64,000 nucleotides of DNA from Patagioenas fasciata (taxonomy: Eukaryota; Chordata; Aves; Columbiformes; Columbidae). Every line of letters begins with the position of its first letter. Position 1 is the first letter of the stretch. Made by a program: the position numbers and the translations under genes. Under the pieces are notes generated by a model. That model saw only the letters and a program-made list of their open reading frames with translations, was not told the DNA's origin and made no database searches. The stretch lies in NCBI RefSeq assembly GCF_037038585.1, contig NC_092524.1:68968552-69032551 (forward strand), read 5' to 3'. Shown here piece by piece: positions 1 to 46,962 of this stretch.

Positions 1-2312
1 CCTGAAAAGGATTTACACTCGCATGAATTTAAGTTCATCGTTGAGCATTCTTGAGGTTTGATAGGACCACTTAGAGGAGTTTATAAAGAACTGTGCTCAT
101 CCTTAAGGAGAGGAAAGGAGACTTTTAACACTTGGAAAAAGTAGATAATTTCAACAACTCCTCTTCCTTGGGAAAGCAGGAAAAACTATAATTGCTGCCT
201 TGTCACAGATAAAAAACTACGTGTGCAAGAAGTTACAGTGAAGTGGGTCGACAAGACTGTGTTTGCTTGTCCTGTGGTAGAGATCATATCCTCCATCAAG
301 AGAAAAATCACAGGTTTTACATTAGATATCTTGATAAATATGGTTCAAGTTCCAAGTTCGGTGGGGTTTTTTTTCTGTAGCTATTTTGCAATGTGCTATT
401 GAAAACTGGTACCAGTCCGTGACTCAAGGAACACCTTTGGTGTGTGCAGTAAAATCCTACGTGAAGCTTTTGGCAGCTACAAAAATGATTTAGAATTAAG
501 ACTTCACTTGCAGTTGAAGCACGGAGAGGTCTCACCCGTGGGCAGAGCGGCACAGGGAACATGCAGCTTGCAGTAGGTGGTTTTAGGCTGTCCTGTAACT
601 TTATTCTTTGGAAGAGATGACTTATGAAGTTACTCTTTGAAATGTTCAGTCTAATTATCAATGCTTACAGGTTTAGATGTCTGAAAGGCAAATTTTGTCT
701 TCTGGCGTTACTTAAAATCATAGCAGAGCTGTTTCTCTTGTGTGTGTACCTGCTGGCCCTTGAAGAAAGCCCATGCTGAGTTTTATAAGGAAAACCAATA
801 CACAATTTCTTTGGACCTCTAGCAACTCCAGTTACATCAACAAATGTCTAAATTGCACTAATTGCCAATTTGAATACCATAGTGGATTGATGGTTGTAAG
901 ACTCTGAGTGTTACCTTACGTTTTAAAACTTCCAGCAAGGAGAACATTCCAGTATAATCTGTGATTTTAAGGGAAAAACAGCCGTTAAGACTATACATGG
1001 TAGTCTACAAGCTGGAGTATTTGCAATTGTCTGTTTATAAATCTGGCTTTTGATTTCATAATTAGAGCTTGTGGGTTGGAGAAGCTTGAAACATGGTTCA
1101 AAACTGGTTACTGCTACAGCTGTGTGAGTTGATCGTAACCATGTGGCTCTGCTGCTTCATATATGAAGTCAGAATGGCAAAAGGAATGTATAATGTGTTT
1201 GTGCTCTGGTGTGGTTGTTGCTCTTTGCATCTTAGAAATGAAAAATAAGAAGCCGTCACTGGGAGAAACCATATAGCCAGAATTAAGTGATTGTGGCGCC
1301 TTTCCGTTGGGTGCAGCATTGTTTTTTAGCCTGTTTTTTAGATGATTTCTCTATGTAATCAGATTTTGGGGTTTCCTCGCTACCTGAGTCCAGCTCCCAG
1401 TCTTTTGCATGAAAAGATATAGATGTTGTATCAAGAGTTGTGTGCAGTGGATGCCTTGAGCCACTTTTAAACCAACTCCAACATTAGAAAGGAATCACCT
1501 CTAACCCAAGGAGTAAATATAGATGTATTTGCTGCTGGAATCCTGCTAGTATTGACGTAGGAGGAACTGTAACAAAAATACAGACGTGCTGGTCGTACCA
1601 GTAAACAGAAAACTATCTTGATGAAAGTTCTTTTCCCCCAGTGGAATCGATGTGCTCAGCTCTTTTGGTAGTGGTGATTTAATAGCCGTTCTTTATACAT
1701 ACATGAAATTACAACACAGCAGTCCAGTTAATTGGAGAAAATACTGCATTTGTTTATCCGAAGCACAGTGTTTTTCAAGAAGCCTCAATGTTTGTATTTT
1801 GCCATTGGAATGAAAACAAACACAGTGACTTAAGTGTAGCCAGGATCTGAAATAGTTTCCCTGCCCCAGTGCTGTGAAAGGTCAGGAAAACTCCAGGATG
1901 TTCTTCTCATTGGAAGTAAAGGTCTAAGTTGCTTAATCTTAACCAGAGATGGGAGCTATCACGAGCACAGCCAGCAGTTTTCCTTTATCAAGGTAACAAA
2001 CAGGTAAGTGCTGTCACAAGAGGAAATATTTTAAGGTTCAGAATGCGACAAGGCTAGAAAAAGATTGGTAGATGAGCATAAATATTTTAAAGGCCAGTGC
2101 TCAGGAGGAAGTTTGTGAGGTATTTTTAACTGATTCTTTTATTTATTCAGTTAGATTGGAGCCTGAGAAATAGAACAGTTTTGCTGCTACTTCAGTATTA
2201 CAGGGTTAGTGACCATACCTGAAACCTCTTTATTCTTTACATGAGGCAGGCTGTGCTTTTTCCTTCCACTCTCTAAATAAAATAGTCCCACACAAATGTT
2301 ACTTCTGAAATA
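1..2312. other. SAV1 intronic sequence upstream of the WW exon, no gene seen
   Basis: Unique, AT-rich sequence without recognisable coding exons. The large SAV1 exon encoding the N-terminal half was looked for and not found, so this is read as part of the intron before 4508, with earlier exons off the left edge. Confidence 0.55.
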
Positions 2313-2867
2313 GGTCAAGAGAGGTTCTCCTGCCCCTCTGCTCTGCCCTGGGGAGACCACCCCTGGAATCTTGTGTCCAGTTGTGGCCCCTCAGCTCCAG
2401 AAGGACAGGGAACTGCTGGAGAGAGTCCAGCGCAGCCACCAAGATGCTGAAGGGAGTGGAGCATCTCCCGTGTGAGGAAAGGCTGAGGGAGCTGGGGCTC
2501 TGGAGCTGGACAAGAGGAGACTGAGGGGGGACTCATTCCTGGGGATCAATATGGAAAGGGGGAGTGTCAGGAGGATGGAGCCAGGCTCTTCTTGGTGACA
2601 ACCAGTGACAGGACAAGGGGTAATGGGTTCAAACTGGAACACAAAAGGTTCTACTTAAATATGAGAAGAAACTTGTTCCTGGTGAGGGTGGCAGAGCCTG
2701 GCCCAGGCTGCCCAGGGAGGTTGTGGAGTCTCCTTCTCTGCAGCCATTCAAACCCGCCTGGACACCTTCCTGTGGAACCTCAGCTGGGTGTTCCTGCTCC
2801 ATGGGGGGATTGCACTGGATGAGCTTTCCAGGGCCCTGCTAACCCCTCGCATTCTGGGATTCTGTGA
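2313..2867 (+). mobile_element. CR1 LINE, 5'-truncated, sense on +
   Basis: Contains the C-terminal pol remnant in broken frames (RVQRSHQDAEGS-type, then [19 protein letters not shown]) and the 3' region common to about ten copies in the window (near-identical TGCACTGGATGAGCTTTCC). It ends in an ATTCTGGGATTCTGTG tail at about 2867. It lies in the SAV1 intron in sense orientation. Confidence 0.9.
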
Positions 2868-9795
<6,928 letters not shown>

Positions 9796-10735
9796 CCCAC
9801 CCGCTCTTTTACCTTCCCCGAGGACACTAAGAGCTTTAAAAGGTTTGGTTTTCACACTTCAAACTATGACAGAAAAGTGCTTTTGTTGAAAAGGCAGCTT
9901 ATTTTTGTTGACGTTGCACCTTTGTTATTATCCTCTTGAATATTTTTCTACATGTATTATGTATTGTTTATAAAAATGAAAAATGTTTGTTAATCTTTTT
10001 TTGTTTCCGTACAAGGAGTAGTTTGTTATTCTGGAAACCAGCGCGGGGTTTGATCACAGACTTGATCCCGGTATCTCTTTCGTAGCCGTCAGCTGTATTA
10101 GTAAGACGCTGACCATATATTTTTTAAAAGGGCAATAGATGCAACTCTGAAACGTTCTGGATTCGAAACGTCGTTCAAATCCAAAGGGAAGATCCGTGTG
10201 TGTTTCCCTGGGGACCTGGAAGCCCCCTGGAGCTTGTTTAACCAGCCCGTGCGGGTTTTTATCGTCTCAACCACGCGCTTCACCAAAGTGAAGTCAAATT
10301 GCCTTATTTTCTACGTTGTTTAATACGTCACTACTTGAGGTTTATGAGTCTTCACAGCTGAGTCAGAGGGGAAATCCTGGCACCTTGAAGACCCAGCAAA
10401 CTTTTCACAGGTTTTGAAATGCGGCATAAACTGCGTTGGATGAAACCCAACCCAGCGCGGGGGGGGCACAGCATTCCCGGCCTCGCCACCGAGAAATCAG
10501 GGATGGCACAACAATTCCTTCTCTTTTGTAAGGAGTTTTTGTCTTGGATTCGAGCTTCCTTACCTGGGGAACATTTGTAACTGTCCAGTTACCCTCTCCA
10601 GTATTTTCATTTGGTTCATTCATTGTCCTGGAATGTTATTTCTGGATTCTTTCTAGTGCAATAAACATCGTTGCAGACAAATAAAATACATTTCTTGTAA
10701 ATCCTATTAATTCAATAAAAATCATTTTGTTTAAT
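9796..10735 (+). other. SAV1: SAV1 3' UTR with clustered poly(A) signals
   Basis: AT-rich sequence after the SAV1 stop. AATAAA hexamers on the + strand lie at 10660-10665, 10680-10685, 10714-10719 and 10779-10784. A 3' end at about 10.68-10.80 kb is therefore expected. Further + strand AATAAA motifs at 11711 and 11719, beyond the pentamer array, could act as distal sites. Confidence 0.6.
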
Positions 10736-10906
10736 GAATGAGGGGTTCTCCAACTGATTTTTTCCTTTTAGAACATCAAATAAAGTGGGTTTACAATGGG
10801 ATTTGGGATGGTGAAAGGAGCTCGGGTTCTATGGTGACAAGTGCGGTTCTGATGCTCTGCGCATCCACCTGAAAGCACCTTCTGAAGGTGAAAAGGAAAC
10901 TGGGAA

Positions 10907-11612
10907 TAAAGAAAAAATAGAATAGAAGTGGAGTGAGTGAAGAGAAGTGAATAGAATTGGAGTGGAGTGAAGTGGAGTGAACAGAAGTGAAGTAAGTGGA
11001 GTGAAGAGAAGTGGAGTGGAGTGAAGAGAAGTGGAGTGGAGTGAAGTGAATAGAAGTGGAGTGGAGTGAAGTGAAGTGAATAGAAGTGGAGTGAATAGAA
11101 GTGGAGTGAATAGAAGTGGAGTGGAGTGGAGTGAATAGAAGTGGAATGGAGTGAAGTGAATAGAAGTGGAGTGGAGTGAAGTGAATAGAAGTGGAGTGGA
11201 GTGAAGTGAAGTGAATAGGAGTGGAGTGAATAGAAGTGGAGTGGAGTGAAGTGAAGTGAATAGGAGTGGAGTGAATAGAAGTGGAGTGAGTGAAGTGGAG
11301 TGAAGAGGAGTGAATAGAAGTGGAGTGAAGTGAAGTGAATAGGAGTGGAGTGGAGTGAACAGAAGTGGAGTGAGTGAAGTGAAGAGGAGTGGAGTGGAGT
11401 GGAGTGAATAGAAGTGGAGTGAAGTGAATAGGAGTGGAGTGGAGTGAATAGGAGTGGAGTGAGTGAAGTGAGGAGGAGTGAGTGAAGTGAGGAGGAGTGA
11501 AGTGAGGAGGAGTGAGTGAAGTGAAGAGGAGTGAGTGAAGTGGAGTGGAGTGAATAGAAGTGAAGTGAGTGCAGTGAATAGAAGTGAAGTGAGTGAAGTG
11601 AATAGAAGCGAA
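10907..11612 (+). repeat. Pentanucleotide satellite-like array, GTGRA type, C-poor
   Basis: About 700 bp of degenerate 5-bp units (GTGGA, GTGAA, ATAGA variants) with higher-order blocks such as AGTGGAGTGAATAGA. The + strand holds almost no cytosine. Because the - strand units lack stop codons in some frames, 292- and 274-codon His/Ser/Thr/Leu-rich open frames appear, but these are not genes. The array lies between the SAV1 poly(A) signals and the ATL1 3' end. Confidence 0.95.
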
Positions 11613-11679
11613 GCGAGTGAATACGGGAGGAGCAGCTCTCCCTCTCTGGTCAATAACTTCCTTGTACAACCAACTTCTT

Positions 11680-12287
11680 AGGAACCAAAAGCAACTTTAA
11701 TAGTCCTGACAATAAAAGAATAAACTGTGAACACACGTTCTATGCACTATCATGAATATATACACAGAGATACAGGGAGACTTGTCCAGCACGTATACAA
11801 AGTGACACTTTGTGCAGCGCTTACGAACAGGAAAATCCGCTTTCCGCACAAGGTCATGAACATACCACAGCAGAAGGGCCCTTGCAGCTTCCGACAAAGC
11901 AAGTTAATACAGCTTTAAGTATGTTTAATTAAATAGTTAATTGAAGAAAACAATCGGTTATGTGTTACAGCTTGTTCAAGTACCTGAAAATAAGTTGGCT
12001 GTTGAAGAATTGCAAAGGTCTGGAAGATTTTTAGTTGCAGTATCATGTAAATTACGTTTTCTTTCAGTGAACTAATTAAGGAGGAAAATAAGGCTTCATA
12101 AATTAGCTGGGAGGTAACGCTGGCCGTTACAAACCAAAAGCACTTTGGAGCCGCGGCGGTACCGCTATGTACATATGAACAGAACCAAAACCGCGCCGGC
12201 GAACGAACGCACCGAACCGAACCAACAGCCTCGCGCTCCGCTGGGCCGGGAGCCGCGAGGGGACGTCCCGGGACACCCTGGGGACAC
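11680..12287 (-). other. ATL1: ATL1 3' UTR (approximate)
   Basis: Non-coding - strand sequence after the ATL1 stop. ATTAAA poly(A)-type hexamers on the - strand are the reverse of 11924-11929 and 11696-11701. The second would place the 3' end just before the pentamer array. The boundary is an inference. Confidence 0.45.
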
Positions 12288-41881
<29,594 letters not shown>

Positions 41882-42174
41882 GGCGGCTGCGGGAGGCTCC
41901 GTGCGCGCTCCGAGCCGCGCTGCGTCTGGCGCGGCTGCCGCGGTGGCGCGGGGCGGGCGGGGGAGCCGGCGGCAGCAGCAGCAGCAGCATCCCCGCCCGC
42001 CGCTACGGCGTGGTACGGCACGGCCGCCCCCGGGGACACCCGCCCACGCCGCACCCGCCCACGGGCCAGGCACACGTGGGGCATCAGGCGTGGACACGCG
42101 TGGGGCAGGCGCGGGCAGATCCACGTCCCGGGGCTGTCCCCACACCCGGGGCACCCACCCGTAGGGGGGGCATG

Positions 42175-42740
42175 TCATAGAATCATAGAATCATTTCGGT
42201 TGGAAGAGACCCTCAGGTCTGGGCCCCTCAGTTCCAGAAGGACAGGGAACTGCTGGAGAGAGTCCAGCGCAGCCACCAAGATGCTGAAGGGAGTGGAGCA
42301 TCTCCCGTGTGAGGAAAGGCTGAGGGAGCTGGGGCTCTGGAGCTGGAGAAGAGGAGACTGAGGGGGGACTCATTCCTGGGGATCAATATGGAAAGGGGGA
42401 GTGTCAGGAGGATGGAGCCAGGCTCTTCTGGGTGACAACCAGTGACAGGACAAGGGGCACTGGGTGCAAACTGGAACACAGGAAGTTCCACTTAAATATA
42501 GGAATAAACTTCTTCCTGGTGAGGGTGTCAGAGCCTGGCCCAGGCTGCCCAGGGAGGTTGTGGAGTCTCCTTCTGTGCAGACATTCAAACCCGCCTGGAC
42601 ACCTTCCTGTGGAACCTCAGCTGGGTGTTCCTGCTCCAGTGCAATCATCCCTTCCAATCCCTGATGTTCTGGGATTCTATGATCATCGAGTCCAACCATA
42701 ACCAACTCTAGCACTAAACCATGTCCCTAAGAACCTCATC
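42175..42740 (-). mobile_element. CR1 LINE (antisense), split by a nested CR1
   Basis: Antisense CR1 3' end at 42175-42216 (CATAGAATCATAGAATC, GGTTGGAAGAGACCCTCA). The matching next part (GATCATCGAGTCCAACCATA) resumes at 42681-42740. The interruption is a sense CR1. Confidence 0.8.
42217..42683 (+). mobile_element. CR1 LINE, abundant subfamily, nested in an older CR1
   Basis: Sense copy from about GGGCCCCTCAGTTCCAGAAG to GTTCTGGGATTCTATGAT, placed between the two halves of the antisense CR1 at 42175-42740. Confidence 0.85.
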
Positions 42741-42749
42741 AGGGGAGCC

Positions 42750-43244
42750 TGTAAGGAGCCACTGAAGGAGGAATGTTGTTTTTATGAAATGGGGCACCTG
42801 GCGCCTGACCCCAGCATGGGGGTGAAGGACTAAGAGACATCAGACTGTGAATCCTTAATGTAGAAGAAAGTCTCTTCAAACTAATCCTGGATGGCAAACA
42901 GATTATTTAAGAAGTTAAGCTAGGGGGAAGGTTAACCAAAGAACCAGGAATCCATATTTTAAATAAATCAGTAAGGGGAGGGGGTGGTTAGAATTAGATA
43001 AATGAGATGGGTAAAGTGAGGAAGACGTTGAGCAGTCTAAACCCTGCGGTTCCCAACCAATGGGGAACAGGGGAGGGAATTTGTGGCTGGGATTTGGGGG
43101 GGGATATTAGCAGGGGCTTTTTGCCCTATTCCATGTGCCTACCTTTAGGTGGAACACCCGGTCTTGCAAAATCATTAATAAAATATGCTTTGCTGAGAGA
43201 TCCTGCCTAGGCCTATTCTATTGGCAAGGTAACAGTTTCCTACA
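42750..43244 (+). mobile_element. Probable second solo LTR
   Basis: TGTAAGGAG at 42750 and TTTCCTACA ending at 43244 form an imperfect terminal inverted repeat with TG...CA ends. The flanks GAGCC (42745-42749) and GATCC (43245-43249) match at 4 of 5. A CCAAT-type box is near 43057 and an AATAAA at 43177-43182 is followed by a short U5-like segment. No internal retroviral genes adjoin it. The family was not identified. Confidence 0.6.
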
Positions 43245-43249
43245 GATCC

Positions 43250-43667
43250 AGCACAACCAGGTCACCCCTCCAGGGCACTGGGCTCACTGTGGGGACACCC
43301 ACATGGAGGACAAACACCTAAGCCCACCCACGGGCACCTACACCCAGCAGCATCCACAGACAGGAGACAAATGCTGTACATGCACAGATGCAGCATGAAA
43401 GATGCAGCTCAAGGACCTGGGCTTGGGCACCCCTGGGGAAAGTTTAGCTTGCACCTTCCCTCCAGATTTCCCTCTAGCAGCAAGTGTTTGCCACCTCGTC
43501 TTTGAGATTGACTCAGTGCTTTGCCACGTAAGACCGTGACTCAGCCTGAGCACACAGGAACGCCCAGGTGCAAAACTTCAGCAAAGGAGCGGCGGTGCTG
43601 GGTCCATGGCCTGGCTGCCCTGAGGTGGCCCTTGTACCCTCAGCCAAAACATCACACCTGGAGGGAT
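43250..43667. other. Intergenic, no gene seen
   Basis: Unique sequence between the probable LTR and a CR1 copy. No recognisable motif. Confidence 0.4.
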
Positions 43668-44222
43668 CACAGAGTCAGAGAGCGGTTGTGGTTGAAGGGA
43701 CCTCTGGAGATCCCCCAGTCCAACCCCCCTGCTCAGGCAGGGTCCCAGAGCAGATCACACAGGCGGGTCCAGGCGGGTTTGAATGTCTCAGAGAAGGAGA
43801 CTCCACACCCGCTCTGGGCAGCCTGGGCCAGGCTCTGGCATCTCCCAGCAAAGAAGTTTCTGCTCATGTTCAGATGGAGCCTCCTGTGTTTCAGTCTGTG
43901 CCCGTTGCCCCTCACCCTGGCGCTGGGCACCACTGAACAGTCTGGTGCATCCTCTGACACCCACCCTGAGATATTGATCCCATTGATCAGATCCCTCTCA
44001 GCTTCTCTTCTCCAGCTCAACAGCCCCAGCTCTCTCAGTCTCTCCTCATAAGAAAGATGCTCCAGACCCCTCAGCATCTTTGTGTCCCTCCCATGGACTC
44101 TCTCCAGTAATTCCTTGTCCTTCTTAAACTAGGGAGTTCAGAACTGGACCCAGAACTCCAGCTGTGTCCTCACCAGGGCAGAGCAGAGGGGGAGGAACCT
44201 CCCTTGACCTGCTGGTCACGCT
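43668..44222 (-). mobile_element. CR1 LINE, older antisense copy
   Basis: CACAGAGTCAGAGAGCGG, CCCCAGTCCAACCCCCCTGC and GATATTGATCCCATTGATCA. The - strand keeps a readable pol C-terminal remnant ([20 protein letters not shown]), more intact in frame than the other copies. Its sequence differs from the abundant family. Confidence 0.88.
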
Positions 44223-46881
44223 CTTCCTAACAAAGGGATGCAGGGGCCATGTGCTGATTTCTTTTTCTCTGCCTCTCTCTCTCGCCAGCTGCAGCATCCC
44301 AGGCCTGTGTTTTTTGAGCAACCCAGGAAAAGCGTTGAAGCCCTTTGCAATGCCGGCTGCTCGCCCAGTCCCACCTGCACACCGCAGGCTGCCGTCCTGG
44401 CGAGCACACTTGTCCTCGGCGTGCCCCGCTAGTGCTTGATCGGACTTTTGATGCCAACAAGCTGCTGGTTAACTCGTCTGAAGCTGCAGGCCTGTGCTGC
44501 TCTTTGGAAGAAGAACAGCACGGTGCCGAGGCATGATCCCTGAACTGGAAATGTGGCAGTCGCCAGAGGATTGTGCGGGCCAAAATCTGGAAGGATGAGA
44601 GGGAACAGACCCCAGACTGCGTTTGGAAGAGATTTTGGGAGAGCAATGCTCACTTCTGCACGCTGGCCTGCAGTGGTCAGGGAAAGCCGACAGTCGTCCC
44701 GCTTTGTTGGATGCTCAGGAACCATCAGGATCCACGCGCTGTTCTTGAAAGCAGGAAAAACATTGAAACGTGAACTGCTCATCCGTGCCAAAGCCGTGCG
44801 CTGTTGCGCTCCCATTGATATGCTGATAGTTAATTTCTAAGTGCCTTCTCCGATGCTCCGCGACTGCCTCCCGTTGGCTTCCTCCCTGTGCTTTCAGCAT
44901 CACAGTGAAACAGAGAACTTTGGCTCGCTGGAGCTGCTCAGGTGGCAGGCGGCTGAATCCTCCTGCCCACGGCTGCCGGCCCCGCTCAGCCGCTCGCGGC
45001 CTTGGCAGAAGCTCCCTTGCAATTTTCAGAAATAATCTCTGAAGTCGCATGTGCCTGTTGCTTCTTTGAAACGGCGTTGTGAGGGGGGATTTCTTACGCT
45101 GGAGGTTGAAAGAGGAGATTAAAAGCAAAGCAGCTGGGAAACAGGGGGGAAAAATGGATGGAAGAGGAGATCCATCAATTTGAAAGTCCGATTAAACTGA
45201 GATGGGCTCAGGTCCTGTTTTCCTCATGCGCTTTGAGAATTGCTGCTCAGGCCAAGCTTGTACTGCCCCATTTTTTCCCTCTGTCTTTCCATTATGGCAC
45301 CGTTGTATCAAAGAGGAGCGGAGAGGTTTGATCCTGTGCTGTGCCGGGGGGATCATCTACATGAACTCCCATGGGTTTTTCCTGCATTATTTCCTATGAT
45401 CCAAGTCCTGGTTTTGCAGGTGGTGTCTGTCGTTTCCAGGGGGTGACTCAGCATTCGTTCATGTTCATACACCAGCCGTCCCTTCACTGATTCAGCCTTC
45501 CTTTATTTTTCCAGTTGCAAACAGCCCTTCCTAGGAAGCATCCTCGCGTTCCTGCTGCATGAGCTGCTGGGTTGCAGAGCCGATTTCACAGCAGACGTGC
45601 CGAACAGGCGCACAATGGAGGGATTCTTGAGGAAAAACCATACTAAATGGGGGAAAGGCAAAAAGAGAAAATACCCCGCAGAGCGAGGCCACAGCCGGGG
45701 GTCCCCAGGCTGGCGTGCCAGGCCACACAAAGCTGAAAAGGCCCCAGAATGAGCAGAAAACCTGGATTTAAATCCATCTCACGCCGCTTGCAGAGGCAGT
45801 TTCATAATTCACCTTGATTCGACTGGCCCACTTACCCAGACAGCATTTGCAGTTGCTTTTCATATCCCCAGCCCTTCGCAAACAGAAACCGGCTGTGTTG
45901 TGCAATCCTTATGCAAGCGGTGGCGAAGGGACGCTGCAAAAGCTCTGCTCTTTCTCAGGTGCCACCAAATACTTGCCAGGACTTGCTGCCGAGGGAAACG
46001 GTGTCGTCCCCATGAGTTTTCCTTGCCAGGAAGCAGATAAGGTGCTGTCTTCACCCTGAGTGACAGATCTGTTCTTACGGTGGTTATACAAGGTTCTCGA
46101 ATATATTCGCTCCTTCCCCGCAGTTATTATCATCACTTCTGCCTTCTCGGTCTTTGCTCTGTCACTGCTTCTGCTTAATCACGTGGGATAGTAAAAGGAA
46201 TATAGATCTTCACTGTGTTGGAAGTGCATTGCGAGGCGACTTCTCGCAAGCAGTTACGCTCTGTGGCAGTGATTTGTCATTGCTGTTTTAATTGCTGTAA
46301 CCTTATTATTGGGTTAAGAGGCAAAAAATTCCTAGCAAATATCAAAAAGTGTTAAAACAGAACCAGCTTTTCCCTCACTCTTCTTGAGAGATGAAGCCTT
46401 CCTAACATCTTACTGTTTTTCTCTTACTGCAATATTTTGAAGTGAAGTGGATCTTGATGCGTAGGAAATCCTTCTATTCCTGCTGTTCCTATTTCTCTCC
46501 CCAGATAGCGTCTATGCCCACCTACATTTGCGTGGGGTTTGCAACCAGAGGAATGACCTTTGCTGCTTCTGTAAAGAAGATTGCACACTGTGGCCGTAAC
46601 ACAGCCATCGTATTGCACTCGTGGAGGAGACAAAATTTCAGCAGTTAATTAAACAACTAATCAATCTGTGTCCTGCCTTCTGGAAGATGCTCTGTGAATC
46701 GAAGGGACTATTTAAGAAGACAAAAAGCCATGTAAATAAAGGGCCATCAGCCCAAAACTTCAACCTTCCTCTTATTTCTCCTTAGAGCTCATAAGATCCC
46801 CCCTAAGCCCAACTTCCCATCTATTTCCAATATTGTTTTTAATTTGCTCTTTCTCTCCTGCACTGACAGGCAGATGGACGC
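44223..46881. other. Intergenic space between ATL1 and MAP4K5, no gene seen
   Basis: Open frames up to 139 codons overlap on both strands (44.2-45.1 kb) without motifs or splice support. Unique sequence otherwise. Confidence 0.45.
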
Positions 46882-46962
46882 CACAGTTGTTTCAAAAAGA
46901 TGGGCCCATTTTCAGTATGTAGTGATTTCAAAGTGGGTCCATCTCTTTGAAACACCCTGTAT
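46882..46962. mobile_element. Short inverted-repeat element, MITE-like
   Basis: Arms 46889-46908 and 46934-46953 pair at 18 of 20 (GTTTCAAAAAGATGGGCCCA against TGGGTCCATCTCTTTGAAAC) around 25 nt. The right end continues ACCCTGTATA, and the left end CACAGTTG resembles a decayed counterpart. This suggests a non-autonomous Tc1/mariner-type element with a TA target. The family was not identified. Confidence 0.5.

Noticed and set aside
10791-11669. Two long - strand open frames of 292 and 274 codons rich in His, Ser, Thr, Leu and Phe
   Set aside because: They read through the pentamer array in different frames; the repeat simply lacks stop codons on that strand. No conserved start, domain or splice context.
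44223-44840. Overlapping 91-139 codon frames on both strands in the intergenic region
   Set aside because: No frame has domain similarity I can recognise, and all frames are similarly open, which argues for chance.
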